Source: Diadema setosum
Lineage: Eukaryota; Echinodermata; Echinoidea; Diadematoida; Diadematidae
NCBI RefSeq assembly: GCF_964275005.1
Contig: NC_092704.1
Coordinates: 13,288,371-13,352,370 of the forward strand
Direction: 5' to 3'
Length of the DNA: 64,000 nt
Part shown: positions 49,522 through 62,233 of the stretch, one piece after another
Position numbering within the stretch: the first letter of the stretch is position 1
How the letters are laid out: the number at the start of each line of letters is the position of its first letter
The notes under the pieces: generated by a model
Told to the model about the DNA's origin: nothing
What the model saw: only the letters and a program-made list of their open reading frames with translations
Database searches by the model: none
Made by a program: the position numbers and the translations under genes

Positions 49522-52040
49522 AAAGGGATCCATCAAGGCCAGCCATTGGCATGTATATTCTTTTACAAGATGAAGGGAGTTTGAACCCTCCTCCCTGCCT
49601 TGATATGTACATGTATGTTTGTTTGTTTGTTTGGTTGGTTTTTGTTTGGGGGGGGGGGGAGGGAAGAAAAGGAAACAAAAACTGAAGTGAAGTTAATAAG
49701 GCATAAGGCATACACAGTTTTAAATCAGCCAGATTACGTTTGTATATATACAGTTTGATGCCATTTGAGTGCAAGACATCAGGAGCTGCTATATTTTCTG
49801 TATCACTGTTATTTGGGTGATTTAAAACTTGCAGCGATGTGGTGTGAGCCGTTACCTGCAGAAATGAACTTGTAAAGTTCAGGTAAACAATTGCAAAAAA
49901 AAAAAAAAAAAAAAGGAAGGAAAGGAGGAAACAATGACATGCATACCATACATAGGAGGAAATGGTGTTTGTTTCTAAATGGGGTAAGATTATTACTTTG
50001 ACGTTGTTAGTAATGGTCATGGTTTTCGTTGATATGTGACATAGTCTGTGAGAACAAATGGTTTCAGGGTTTTTCCATGTTTGATTTTGTCTCAGTATTA
50101 TGATTTACCATTCTGAGCATCCACACAGGGAAAGGGACTTTGTCCGGGAGAAAAGAAAAGGACTTTAAATGATCTCCTTTATGTATTGCTTTATTTCGTT
50201 TTCATTCCTTACGTGTATTTAAACTATGGATTGGTTCTTCAGCGTTGAGTAATTACCTTCATTGAAGCGTGATACTGTACTTTCTAACCGCATGAGATAA
50301 GAAACATTTCCTGTTCAGTAATCATCATGTAAACATCACAAATTACGAAAAATGCATTATGTTTATGTTAAGTAAGACATGTTTCATTTTTGCAACCATT
50401 TTAAATACAATACTTGCTGAAGATATCAATGATATGTTATGTCATTTGAGGCACATGATTTCTGTGTTAAATCAAGCTGTGGCATCAATACAAGTGTCAT
50501 TTCATGCACCAACTATCATCTTTTAAAAAACTTTCTGATATAAGTGCATCATTTCTAGTGACGTGATAAGTACTGCACTTGGGGACATATACTGATGACA
50601 TAATGTACAAGTACCCAACGTAGTTCTACTTAAACTCTGCAGGAGTTTCACTACACAAGTTGTAGTTGAATTCTAGTTTGTGTGAAGGGACAAATTCAAT
50701 GTACTGTCAAGGCTAAATGGAGAAGGTAGTTTAATTGAGTGACATAACTTGAAGAATTTGATGCATACACAATGTAATCATGAGCTTGTTATTCTACCAC
50801 TGGCAAGCCATGGCTTTTGCAGATTTTGCCTTTTTAATCATATGCATGGAAAGTCAAGTTGCCCCATTTAAGAAAAAAAGGAAACAAGTTTGTCTTAAAA
50901 TGAAAGAGAAAATATGATGTTATTGATATCATAAAAATGTTTGGCCTGCACTGACACAGGTTATTTTGTGGTGGTTCAGAGTTTCAATGTGAGTCTTATA
51001 CCTCATGTGACACAGGTCCTTCGTGTTTGTTGAAAGTTTAACTTCTAAAGCAGCGAGTACCGTATACTCACGCAGTCTTGTTAACCGATATAGACTGAAG
51101 CCAGTCACTTACCTTTTGTGGTTATTTATGAAACAGAGTACCTGATACGTGCATAATGAACAAAATTTCCATGTTTCACAGACTGCTCTAACGCGGAGTA
51201 TCCACTGCAAGATGTGTATGGCAATAAAAAAAAGTTTTAATCAGAGAGAGCGATCTTGTGTGCGTATAATTATATTATCGATAATTTCATGTTCAGTGAT
51301 GTTATGGTATAACAAATAATTCAAATAAAATGAAGCAGAAGAAAATCTCATGACTTCCATATTTAGTGTCTATCTTTCGACTTTGGTGCAATGGTAAGAT
51401 ATTATATGGTTGACCTTCATTTTTTAGAACATTTTGCAGAGATAAGTCGAGTACAATTGTATATCTCCCACAGGGAAAGTTACTTCCACAGATACTATAA
51501 ATGATAGAGCTTGCCATATCTGTATATGTATGTAAGTATATACATACATGTACATACATACATGTATATTATATTTCACATATTGGCTCCACAAAGAAAT
51601 AGTAAAAAACCAAATTGGTAATTCATTTCTGGGCAATAAATTATAGGTTTTATTCGACTCAAATTGAGGTCAAATAAAAATATAATTTTTTGGCCAAAAG
51701 TGCAAATTACGATTGGCGGGGAAAAATTGATTACCAATTTCCTCAACTGGAACCAGCTGTGTTTGTTCAGACATAATTGAGCTTCTCAGTCATCCACCAA
51801 TACTAAGTTTTCTTTCACATAAACGCGTCAGATTACTATGGGTTTTCTGAGAAACACACTGTTTATTTACAAGGAAGCATTCTTTCCCCCTTTCTTCTCC
51901 CGCTCTCCCTCTTTCTCACTTCATTCATTCCCTCTCTCTCTCTCTCTCGATCTCTCTCTCCCTCTTCGTCTCTCTTCCATTTGTCGGTCAAGCTATCTTT
52001 ACAATTATTACAAAAATGATATCATTAAATATAATCACAT

Positions 52041-53132
52041 TTTTAGCTCACCTGAGCCAAAGGCTCAAGTGAGCTATTGCGATTGCCCTTCGTCCGGCGT
52101 CCGTCGTGCGTCGTCCGTCGTCCGTCGTCCGTCGTCTGTCGTGCGTAAACTTTTTACATTTTCATCTTCTTCTTGCAAACCCCCAAGACCGATTTTCATC
52201 AAACTTGGCAGGTAGCATCCCTAGGGGGTTAGGAATTCAATTTGTTAAAATGGACACCATGCCCCACCCAGGGGGCCCCCAGGGGGGGCCCAACCCCCCC
52301 CCCCCCAAAAAAAAAAAAAAATAAGGAATCTGTAAAAATCTTCTTCTCTAGAACCAGAAGTGATACAGTAGAGCTAAGTTAATACTATGAGTTAGTACAT
52401 TGATGACTGTAGTTTCAAGTTTGTTCATGGCAGAATCAGGGTGCCCCCCATTGGGACCCAGGGGAGGGGGGTGGGGAGGGGTCCTAATGGGGCCTAAATT
52501 GTACATTTTCATCTTCTTCTTGAGAACCCCATGACGAATTTTCACCAAACTTGGCAGGTAGCATCTCTAGGGGGTTAGGATCTCAATTTGTTAAAATGGG
52601 CACCATGCCCCACCCAGGGGCCCCAGGGGTGGGGGGGGGGCCCAAACCCCCCAAAATGAAAGAATCTTTAAAAATCTTCTCTGGAATCAGAAGTTATAGA
52701 GCTAAGATAATACTATGAGTGAGTACATTAATGACTGTAGTTTGTTCATAGCAGATGCAGGGGTGCCCCTCTTGGGGGCAGGGGGGGGGGGGGGGTTGGG
52801 AAGGTCCAAATGGGGGCCTGAATTGTACATTTTCATCTTCTTCCTGAAAACCTCATGATGGATTTTCGTCAAACTTGGCAGGTAGCATCCCTAGGGGGTC
52901 AGGATCTCAATTTACCAAAATGGGCACCATGCCCCACCCAGAGGGCCCCAGGGGGCCCCAATCCCCCCACATTAAGGAATCTTAAAAGATTTGGGCCCTT
53001 ATTGTACATTTTCATCTTCTACTTGAGAATGCCTGGTCAAATTTTAGTAGAGCTGTGAATAATTTAGATTAGTGACTGTGTGAAAGGTGAACTTGCGATA
53101 CTCAGGTGAGCGCTAGACCCGCGGGTCTCTTG
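52041..53132. mobile_element. TTTTAGCTCACCTGAGC interspersed element with internal repeats
   Basis: It begins TTTTAGCTCACCTGAGCC, followed by 'AAGGCTCAAGTGAGCTATTG' and a short (CGTCCGT)n block. It ends CTCAGGTGAGCGCTAGACCC then GCGGGTCTCTTG. Inside are three to four direct subunits of about 320-345 bases, each with 'TACATTTTCATCTTCTTC', 'AAACTTGGCAGGTAGCATC' and 'GGGCACCATGCCCCACCCA'. From general knowledge this repeat type is common in marine invertebrates. It has no protein. Confidence 0.8.
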
Positions 53133-53521
53133 TTTTTATTTTTTCTCCTCTTCTTTTTTATTCATTTTTTCCACATTTTTTATTCCTTTGCGAAAGACCA
53201 AGTTTGGTGGATAACTGGTCCATGGTTGTCTTCGTCCATTGATTCGATAGCTCATTCCTATGAGGATCCTGCTAGCATTTATTGATTCGTAATAGAGTAA
53301 AACTCCAGTCTTGTATTCAGTATATACCATATACACCATACATAATGGCAAACTTCTTTACTAGGCTACTCGATTCTGTCATGTTCTATACGTCGATAAA
53401 CCTACACATTCTCAGTCTGTAGCGAATACATGAACATGTTTTACAGCCACAAAAGGGACATTATCATTACAGAGCATCGGATGAAAAGTTGAAAGCCAAC
53501 GTTATTTTTATTTTCTGCTTC

Positions 53522-53523
<2 letters not shown>

Positions 53524-53581
<58 letters not shown>

Positions 53582-53650
53582 TTGAAGAAGAAGAAGAAGA
53601 AGAAGAAGAAGAAGAAGAAGAAGAAGAAGAAGAAGAAGAAGAAGAAGAAA
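53524..53650. repeat. (TA)n followed by (GAA)n
   Basis: A TA array (53,524-53,579) is followed by an AAG trinucleotide array of about 22 units (53,584-53,650). The polyserine and polyleucine frames across it are artefacts. Confidence 0.95.
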
Positions 53651-55388
53651 ATGAATGAATAAATGAATGAATGACGTCATGAAAAAAAAAAGGCACCGCT
53701 CGTCTTGTTGCATCAACTCAGAAATGTTTATTCCTTAGGTTTTCTTCCCAACACGCTTCCGAGCAACAGTGTGAAGGTTGGTCCTCCATAAAAGCTTTCG
53801 ACAATCAAACCACAACAACAAAATCTATGCACTTATCCATGTTCAGGCATTGAACATCATATTCTATCTTGATATAGAAATATGCGCTAACATTGACCAG
53901 CGCTTTATGGTAACATGGTACTATAGTCCAGTATATGCAATGTGCAATTCTGTGTGACACGCTACCATGACAATTTTGTGCGAGGCGTGCACGCACTTCG
54001 TGTGCCACGATATAAAATGAGTGATATTCACGGTAACGCTGTAAAAATCGGAGAGTATTTGGTATACTTCTCTGGTGTCTAAAAGCGCATTATTTTTTTA
54101 AGATGAAAAAGCAAAGTAAACATTTCATACAGCTATGGTGATCTAATCACCAGTGTAATATATTGACCTGCCTGTCTCCCCTGTCTGAACTGAACACTGG
54201 CTATTATACAGCAAACCCGTATAATCTGCGATTAAAACTTGATAACAGTACAAAACACGCACGCGAACACACAGCGATTAACGAGTTAACTTGGGTTAGG
54301 TCTTGAATTGTTTTCTACAGTACATCAGCGCGGTGTGTGTCCATGTAATGTCTTTTTAATAATACGTCAAACACCTTTAACATCCATTGATACCCATACA
54401 ACCATAATACACGCACATGGGGGGGGGGGTGGAAATTGTGAAAGTCGAAAAAACACTCAATTTTCGCCAGAGTGGAAGCGCTTTCTTCATTCCCGAGGAT
54501 TTCTATTCATTCGAAGTTGACTGTATTTCAACGTTAAGATATAGCTATCAAAGAATGCGTCGTGCAGAAAGAAATATATTATAATGTCAAAGAAAGTTTC
54601 CTTGAACTTCTCTGAGAATCACAGATCACAGGTCGTATGTAGGTACAATAGTAAATGAATATCAGAGTGTTGAAACCATGATAGTTAATGTTATGTGGCA
54701 TTTAATGTCTGCTTTTATGGTTGTGCGAGCTTAAAGGTAGAAACATGCTTTGCATCGCGACCCCCCCCCCCCGCACACACACACACACACACACGTCTTC
54801 CTTCATTTTCATCGAACAACAGTTCTTGATATCAACTACCGTGTAGAATATCAAACCTTTCTTTGTACTGGTGGTTTAAAGTAACAGCAAATGAGAAATT
54901 ATTGTTATTCATTATAGTTGATTTAAGTTTCTTTGCTTACTTACGACCTCTTCCATATCGTCTTAGTGAGAGATGGAAATATTTCGCATTAAGTATGTCT
55001 AGGCCCTAATATCATTATATCAACATGATGAGTAATGAATACTAGTATACAAGTGTGGTGAGAAACCTTTATCTCTCTATACTAATACTCCTAGCTACAA
55101 TCAATCGAAAAGTGTTACTCGCCCATGACACCCTCTCCATTTTTAAGGCCCAATACATACTTCAAAACTAAAAGCAATGTACCTTCACAAGCTAATTGAT
55201 ATCGAAGAATTGCACTTACAGCTATAGATAGGAGCGGCTCGTCTGTCGACCATTAAAAGAACAATAAAATAAAAAGGAGGTGTGGAACTGCTCTATGTCC
55301 GTTTGTCCATTAAGGACGATGCACTTTTGTTTTACTTTCGATAGTCCTTTTTTATGTCACGCCATCCCCAGACATCACAACTCATTTG

Positions 55389-55420
55389 CTCTCTCTCTCC
55401 CTCTCCCTCCTCTCTCTCAC

Positions 55421-55471
<51 letters not shown>
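55389..55471. repeat. (CT)n microsatellite
   Basis: A CT array with interruptions in its first half. Confidence 0.95.
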
Positions 55472-55472
<1 letters not shown>

Positions 55473-56041
55473 AGGAGATGGATCACTTGTTTTATAATTA
55501 TAGCTGCACACTCCATATTGGTTCTCTATCCATCAAGTTCGCGTATAGTAATTCTACAGTGTGACCATAAGTTGGCACCACGTTCCAATACAAGGGTAGC
55601 TACAGTGTAGTTGTGATTTCTACTATGCTTTCCCATTTCCAGTCAAACCACTTGGTTACCACGGTAACGCGATATTCATATACCATTGTGTACACTGTGC
55701 ATGGAGGGGGCGTGGGAGTAAAATCGACGCAACCGGAAGACCGTTCCACCGCAATCACGTAAATATCGTCCAGAGTGTACATGACAGTCAATAGTTACGA
55801 GCTTCCACAAAGTGATAGTACTTCTTCATCCATAAAAATATAGACCTGCAAAAGCAACGTTTTAGAGATAATGATTAAAGGAAATGAGGATGTCCTCAGT
55901 GTATCCAACTGGTGATATCTCCTCTTTGAAGTCCTCTAATGGTCTCTTCAAGCACTCTCTGGACGAGGAAACAAATCTCATGTCACGGTTTTCCCTTGCA
56001 GAAGTCTCCCATGCGATTTCGGGTTTCGGATTAAGATTATG

Positions 56042-56194
56042 TCAGTGTTTTGCAGCTGTTTTGCTGTAGTGACTGAATTCCCAGTTCTGTGCGCTGCGCT
56101 CATTACATTCGTTGGTCACCATTTGCGCCTTGTAGGTTCGGCCCGCCGATATGTCGAGACAGAGTTCGCTTTCTCTATGCTGTATGTGTCCAGG
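56042..56194 (-). CDS. GALNT-like exon G (lectin repeat gamma and stop)
   Basis: 50 codons plus TGA: PGHIQHRESELCLDISAGRT, YKAQMVTNECNERSAQNWEF, SHYSKTAAKH. The gamma repeat's CLD and QNW are intact. The acceptor is ATATTGTGCAG. The 3'UTR extends to lower coordinates; no convincing nearby AATAAA on the minus strand. Confidence 0.92.
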   Translation of the reverse strand, partial: PGHIQHRESELCLDISAGRTYKAQMVTNECNERSAQNWEFSHYSKTAAKH

Positions 56195-59100
56195 CTGCAC
56201 AATATTAAAGAAAAAAAAAACACACACACAGAAAATTTAATGTGGAAGAATAAAAATAATAAGATTGAAACGAACAACATTATACGTACAAACACAAGAT
56301 ATCTGCGCACCATATATTTTCAGTCATAAGCAGTTAATGGACAAATCTCAAGAACACAAAATGCAAACAAGAATTCGTAATTTGATTTCTGTTTTTCATC
56401 TAGAGAATATCACCCCCCAAAATTCATTGTTTTAGGGCATTTCATGAATACGTCTACCAATGTGAATAACCTTTGAATTCATGTTTGAATTATACCTCCA
56501 AAATATTGCATATTTTCAGTAACAAGAAATTAGAAGGGAAGGTTGTATCTTTCACCTTAACTTTCTTGTAACCTACTTACCTACTTACCTGCACATAAAA
56601 CACATTTCATTAAGCGATTACTTATCCTTCTTCCACCTATTCGAACTAAATGGATCGTATTAACCTATACGCAGTGTTTTTCAATCTATTTCCCTGTATA
56701 TATCGCCGTCTACTCTTCAGATACTTTAAAATGTGTTTCGAATGTCCTTTAGAAAGGTTTTCCCACGCACATTTCCTTCCACGACAGAGAGTTGTGCTAC
56801 TCAGTACTGCTTTCCCCTGTCTCATGTCTCATCATGAATATCGCGAAGATTAAAGAACAATTCTCCTCTAACTGCAAGCTGCCTTTGATACAAATAGATG
56901 GCATCAAATAAAAACGACTATAGATCGGTAAAATTCTCAATTGAATATCGGACAGGAAATGAGGAAGTTGTGGCAGTTTGATATAAGATGTCACGACACA
57001 GGGCAATATTGGTTATTATTGACCATATAACGCAAGGCATTAAGGTACAAGTCTTGCCTTTGCCTTTTCATCAAAATTTCACAAATAACTATCTTTTATA
57101 GATAACAAACTACAACAGAAATGAATAATGTTTGTCCTCGCTATCAAGATATTACACTTACAACAATGACTTTTGACGGGAAGGAGTAGACCAATAAGAA
57201 ATAAAAAATCATTATATCGTATTCACAAATTGGGGAAGTTTTAGTTCAACGGCATCGTAAACTTTTAAGCCATTCTATGCCAATAATTCGAATGTGCACA
57301 GATTTCACATGCATAATAGGCACCTACCCTATGGACGAGAAATGAATGTGGCAAACAAAAGGATAATTTTCATCGTATTCTATAAATTGTTTTCAATATC
57401 TTTGCTACGTAAAATCTCAAGTGAAACTTTGATATTCTGCTAGTTTTGGATTTCAAGTCCGGTTTTTTTTTTTTCTTTTGATTTGTCTTGTTTGCTTTTT
57501 TGCTAGTGCTCTTTTCTAGTGTGCATGTTTGCCGTTTCAGTCTGTAAACGGGTGTCAGCTTTTAAACATTGACTTAAATGAGTGAATTTTTTCTTTAAGC
57601 TGATATCATCCGGTACCTTTGAGTGTATCCAGGCCTGACTTCCTCCCATACCGTGGCATTCCTCAATGGTCACGTGCTGACCGAATCTATAGTCTGACAA
57701 ATCCAGACACAGCTCTTCAAATCGAATCTCGTAGTCCTTGGTCATCAACAGCATCTGTGGGAGGGGGGGGGGGGGGAGGGGGAGTGATAGATTCAATATG
57801 GCTGATGTAGTAAGAGATTGTAATCATGTAATATTTTACCATCTCTCTTTCAAGTCAATGTTATCTATTTCTCGTTTGAAAAAAAAAGACATGCAAATCC
57901 AGAGCTCAAAGGTTGACAAGTTTTAAAAGTAAGATTTCAAGGCATATGCAATACCTTGAAAATATTGTATATACAATACATAAAAAAAAAACATAATATT
58001 GATATACATAAGAGTAAGATTGAAACTGAAATTGAAATAATTAGTATACTTTACAAATTAAATCTATGGACACTCTCAAGGTATTCGGTTTTTTGTGATT
58101 TGATATCAACGCACACCAACCATATGTGATCATGCACCACAAACCAACAAAAAATCGACCGACATGGATTTTTAAAGGCAGATTCTGAGAGAGCAGACTC
58201 TAAGCTTTAAAATGATGTATAACTTACTTCAAATGGACTCTCCCAAATCTAAATCTTGGAAAGGAAGCACATTCTCTGGAAAAGTGTGAACTGAGAAAAG
58301 AGGCTTTAAAGTACAGAGTCTATTAGCGCTTAATCTTTACCTAGCAGTGATAGCTGTGCGATGAATGGGGCGAAGAAAAATAAAAACCCGATGTAAAGCA
58401 CAGTAGCAACAACAATGGAGGGATTATCAGATTAAGCTGAAATTAGGCCTGCTCTATCAACACATTCTGTTTATGATTAATGCAAACTTTCAAAGCGGTA
58501 GCATTATCCTTTCAAATGTTATTATGAGTTGAAAGTGAAGAGCGTGCAAAGAATTTTCAAGAAATGAAAAGGAGCCTCTAAGACATACCTAACGTCACTA
58601 TACTCTACCAAAAAAAAAAAAAGTTGTAGAAAAACTGCTGAAAATCCACTTTCTCATTCATTTTATGATCCCAAACTTACGAATAATGAAGAAGAAGAAT
58701 AGCTCTTTTAGAAAATATGGACAGCTCAAAATTGACCTGGTTGACCCGTTTCACTTTTTTTTTTTTTTGAGTCCTCACGTAAAATCAAGGGGTGCGACTT
58801 TTTATTGGTTTTGTGGTGCACGCTCGCACATTACATTCACTGAAACATCGGATGAACAATATTTTTCCTTTGTCTAACATCCTACGTGCTGTTTCATTTT
58901 CATGCAAACTATGATGGTTCATGTCAGTGCTAAGAAATTGTATTAAGATACTCGAGTAAAATTTCCATATGAATCAATTATCATGACCACATTGAACCGT
59001 GTGGTATAATCAATCAATCTCTTTCAGCGAGCAGAAATAGGTGAGCAGCAGTGCTTTATTTCGGTTTCTTTGTTTTAAGCATGCAGACACCATCCATATT

Positions 59101-60987
59101 TCACTTCTGACAAGAATACTTTGTACCCCCACCCCCCCCCCCCACCCCCATCCCGATTTCAGACAAGTATATTATTTTTTTCCCCGAACAACCTATTGTG
59201 ATATAACACTGGCTGTTGCAGACTACAGTGTCAAGTGGTGAAGTATACAGAAGTATGTAGCATATTTTGCACAGTCACCATTGACCGGGAGTCACTGTAA
59301 GGTGACGATCTCATCGAAAATACTGTTACCTGAGAGTTGGCATTGCTGTGACAGCTGTCCAGTATGACTTTCTTTCCTTCCCCTCCAGAGGGCGCCGTGA
59401 GACACAATCGTGCCTCACGATTCTGGATCTGCATTTCGTCAAAAAAGGGAAAAAATCATTCGGGAAGGTAATTGAAAAACAAAACCAAACATTTTCAAAT
59501 CTAAGATGCAATGAACTGAAACAAGCATAACATGTGACTAACAAGAATCGTTCTGCGAAATAAGTTCATAAGGATGGTTGATTTAATAGATAAAGAGCTT
59601 TCTAGACACATCCAAATGTATTTACCTGTGACAGTTTCGATCAGTTGCCAATTAGCCATCGTTTGAGAAAGATGACAACCCGTCGTCGAAACTGTCACAG
59701 GTAAATACAATTTCTGGATGTGTCTAGAGAACTCTTCATAAGCATCATTCTGGTCCGACTGGTTGAAATCCCCAGAAATTCATCTCGACTGATTAGATTA
59801 AAATTGACAATCTGTCACATAAAAAATTTGGTTTCAGTCTAGTTAAACGAAACTTCAATCATGCATAGATTGTCTAATATAATACAGAATATGTTATGTA
59901 AAGAGAATATCATGACATGTCTCTTCCACGTCAATGATAACATAGATAAGAAACAACTGCACTCTATTTTGTTGGGGGAAGCGAAACTGGTCTCGAACGA
60001 ACATAGCTTACATTACTCATTTTGATGAAGCACTTACCTGACCCCAAGCCCGCTTGGTTCTGTGTGACGTTGCCAGTAGCGACGGGGCCACGTGGTTCAG
60101 ATACCAGGCGAAGTTGTGACAATTCAGCTTCTCTTTCCGCTTCGTAATATCCGATATATCTCCAAAATACCTATCCTGTTGGCAATAAAATGGACAGCGA
60201 AGAACAAAATAATGTAGCAGGGTAACATTGCAAACCATTTTTGGGGGCGGTTCCAAAGCACAGACAGGAAGGTAATTCAAAAAAAAAAAATAATAATAAT
60301 AATAATTTCCCACATCATAAATGTTTTAACATTTTCTTATGAGGACCTGTACAAAATTATTTTCCTTCTGCGGATTTAAGAAGACTCTCCAAATCTGACA
60401 TGGCATCACTGAAAATCCAGTGATTTGATTTCATTGATTTTTTCTTTATTATCATTATCATCTATTCTCATCCAGGGCTAGTAATCATGTTTTTAATTTG
60501 AAGACTATAAGTTTTCATACGTTCTTATATTTTTCCACCACTGTAATGATATGAGTTTGCGGCATTCTTAAGTACAATTTCACTGCAACATTAACAGCAG
60601 CATTATCGAGCATTAATTTTCATGCAGACGACTATATCAATATCAGGAAAGAAAAATAGAAAGAACGAGGGAAAGGGGAGACAAAGGAGCAAGAGAAGGA
60701 GACAAAGAAAATATTCAGAAATAATATAGAAGATAAAGATTCCTCATCAGAAAGAGTGATTTCTTGAGCACACTCACTTTCGCTCCGGGTACAGTACTGT
60801 AAAATTCTTCCAGGTATGTGTCCATCCAACTCTCAGCTATTCTTATTGAATCATGGTCACGTGATGAGGTGTCGGCTCCCGCGTCGGAAGTGGGTTGGGC
60901 CAGAAGGCTTATGCGTCCCACTCTACTGCACGGCACGACGTATACCGACCCACCGCACATCCAAGCCTATGGTTGACCGATGGTGTT

Positions 60988-61028
<41 letters not shown>

Positions 61029-61084
61029 CAGATATTAACAAAAAAAAAAGCAAAGCACATAAATAATTCGTACAAAAATAGGCA

Positions 61085-61125
<41 letters not shown>

Positions 61126-62195
61126 CAAAGTGACTTCACAGTCAAGAAACTACAGTGAATCGCCGGAACTATCAACAATCGATGTTACGATAAACAACAT
61201 GTCTTTAACATTGAAAGACTTAAATTTTCTATTTGTAAAAATGACCAGTTCAAATGGAACGTGCACATGTTCTCTGATTCACCATTAGGTTAGCCTTAAG
61301 TATAAATCATCAATCCAAAAGATCCCTGTATGTATTTCACAGCAGGAAGACTTACAGCCTTGATGAAGTATAAAAAGACAAAGACCCATGTGAAAGTCTA
61401 AATATTTTGAGTGTATACAGTTTTAACAACCTTTTTGTAATATTCTCATAATGTATGTACAATATGTTTAGTCAAAATTATACGTGTCACATTGATGTTC
61501 TTTTTTTTATGAACTCTGCATTAATTTCTGTGAATAAGAAAATAATCAGAGATGAACCATGCCAACGAAAGTATAGTTTGTTAAAAAGACAAATAAACAA
61601 ACAAGTATTATGTATGTCACTTTTTTGCGCCTACCTTAAAGGAAAAGTCGATACCAGCTTCACTAAACCCAGTCAAACCTCCATCAAGTCCGCCAACACG
61701 ATCGTAGAATGATTTAGCGACGGCAAATATTCCTCCGCTCAGTAATGGTGACCTGGCAATACGTGAATCAGAAGGCAAATTTGGCAGCTTTGACATTATT
61801 TTACAGCTGATGAAGGACACTTATAATCATAATCCTATATTTTGAACGTGTGATAATCGTATGCATCTTATATACGTGCTGATCTATACTACTATGAAAT
61901 AACAATGAAAATGCAGCATTATCCATCTAAGGAGGCCTTGCAAATATTCTCTACCAGAGGGTCCCGACATTATTTACTCCGGCATTGTCTAGTATCTATA
62001 ATTCACACCTGGGTCGAGATGGACATCAAACATCTGGTTTAAGGACGAACGTACTTGGCGGGATTCGAACTCGGGGCCTCCGTGTGAAGGTCACAGATTA
62101 TCAGTGCCTCACCCCTACTCCTTTTACCATTAAAATGAGTGTAATAATAGTGATAACCATAGCAACATTGAAGAAAGATGCTCATGATGATATAA

Positions 62196-62233
<38 letters not shown>

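Larger units (their letters stand above)
43697..51228 (+). other. INSIG 3' region, probable long 3'UTR
   Basis: No other gene is seen. The sequence is mostly single-copy until about 48.9 kb, with poly-T runs at 43,946-43,970 and 44,805-44,829. Candidate polyadenylation hexamers on the plus strand are ATTAAA at 44,201 and 44,678 and AATAAA at 48,494 and 51,223. The true end is unknown. A 145-codon open frame at 43,859 has no similarity I recognise and is treated as chance. Confidence 0.4.

Noticed and set aside
53441..53716. Frames encoding polyserine, polyleucine and IYIY repeats
   Set aside because: Translations of the (GAA)n and (TA)n microsatellites.
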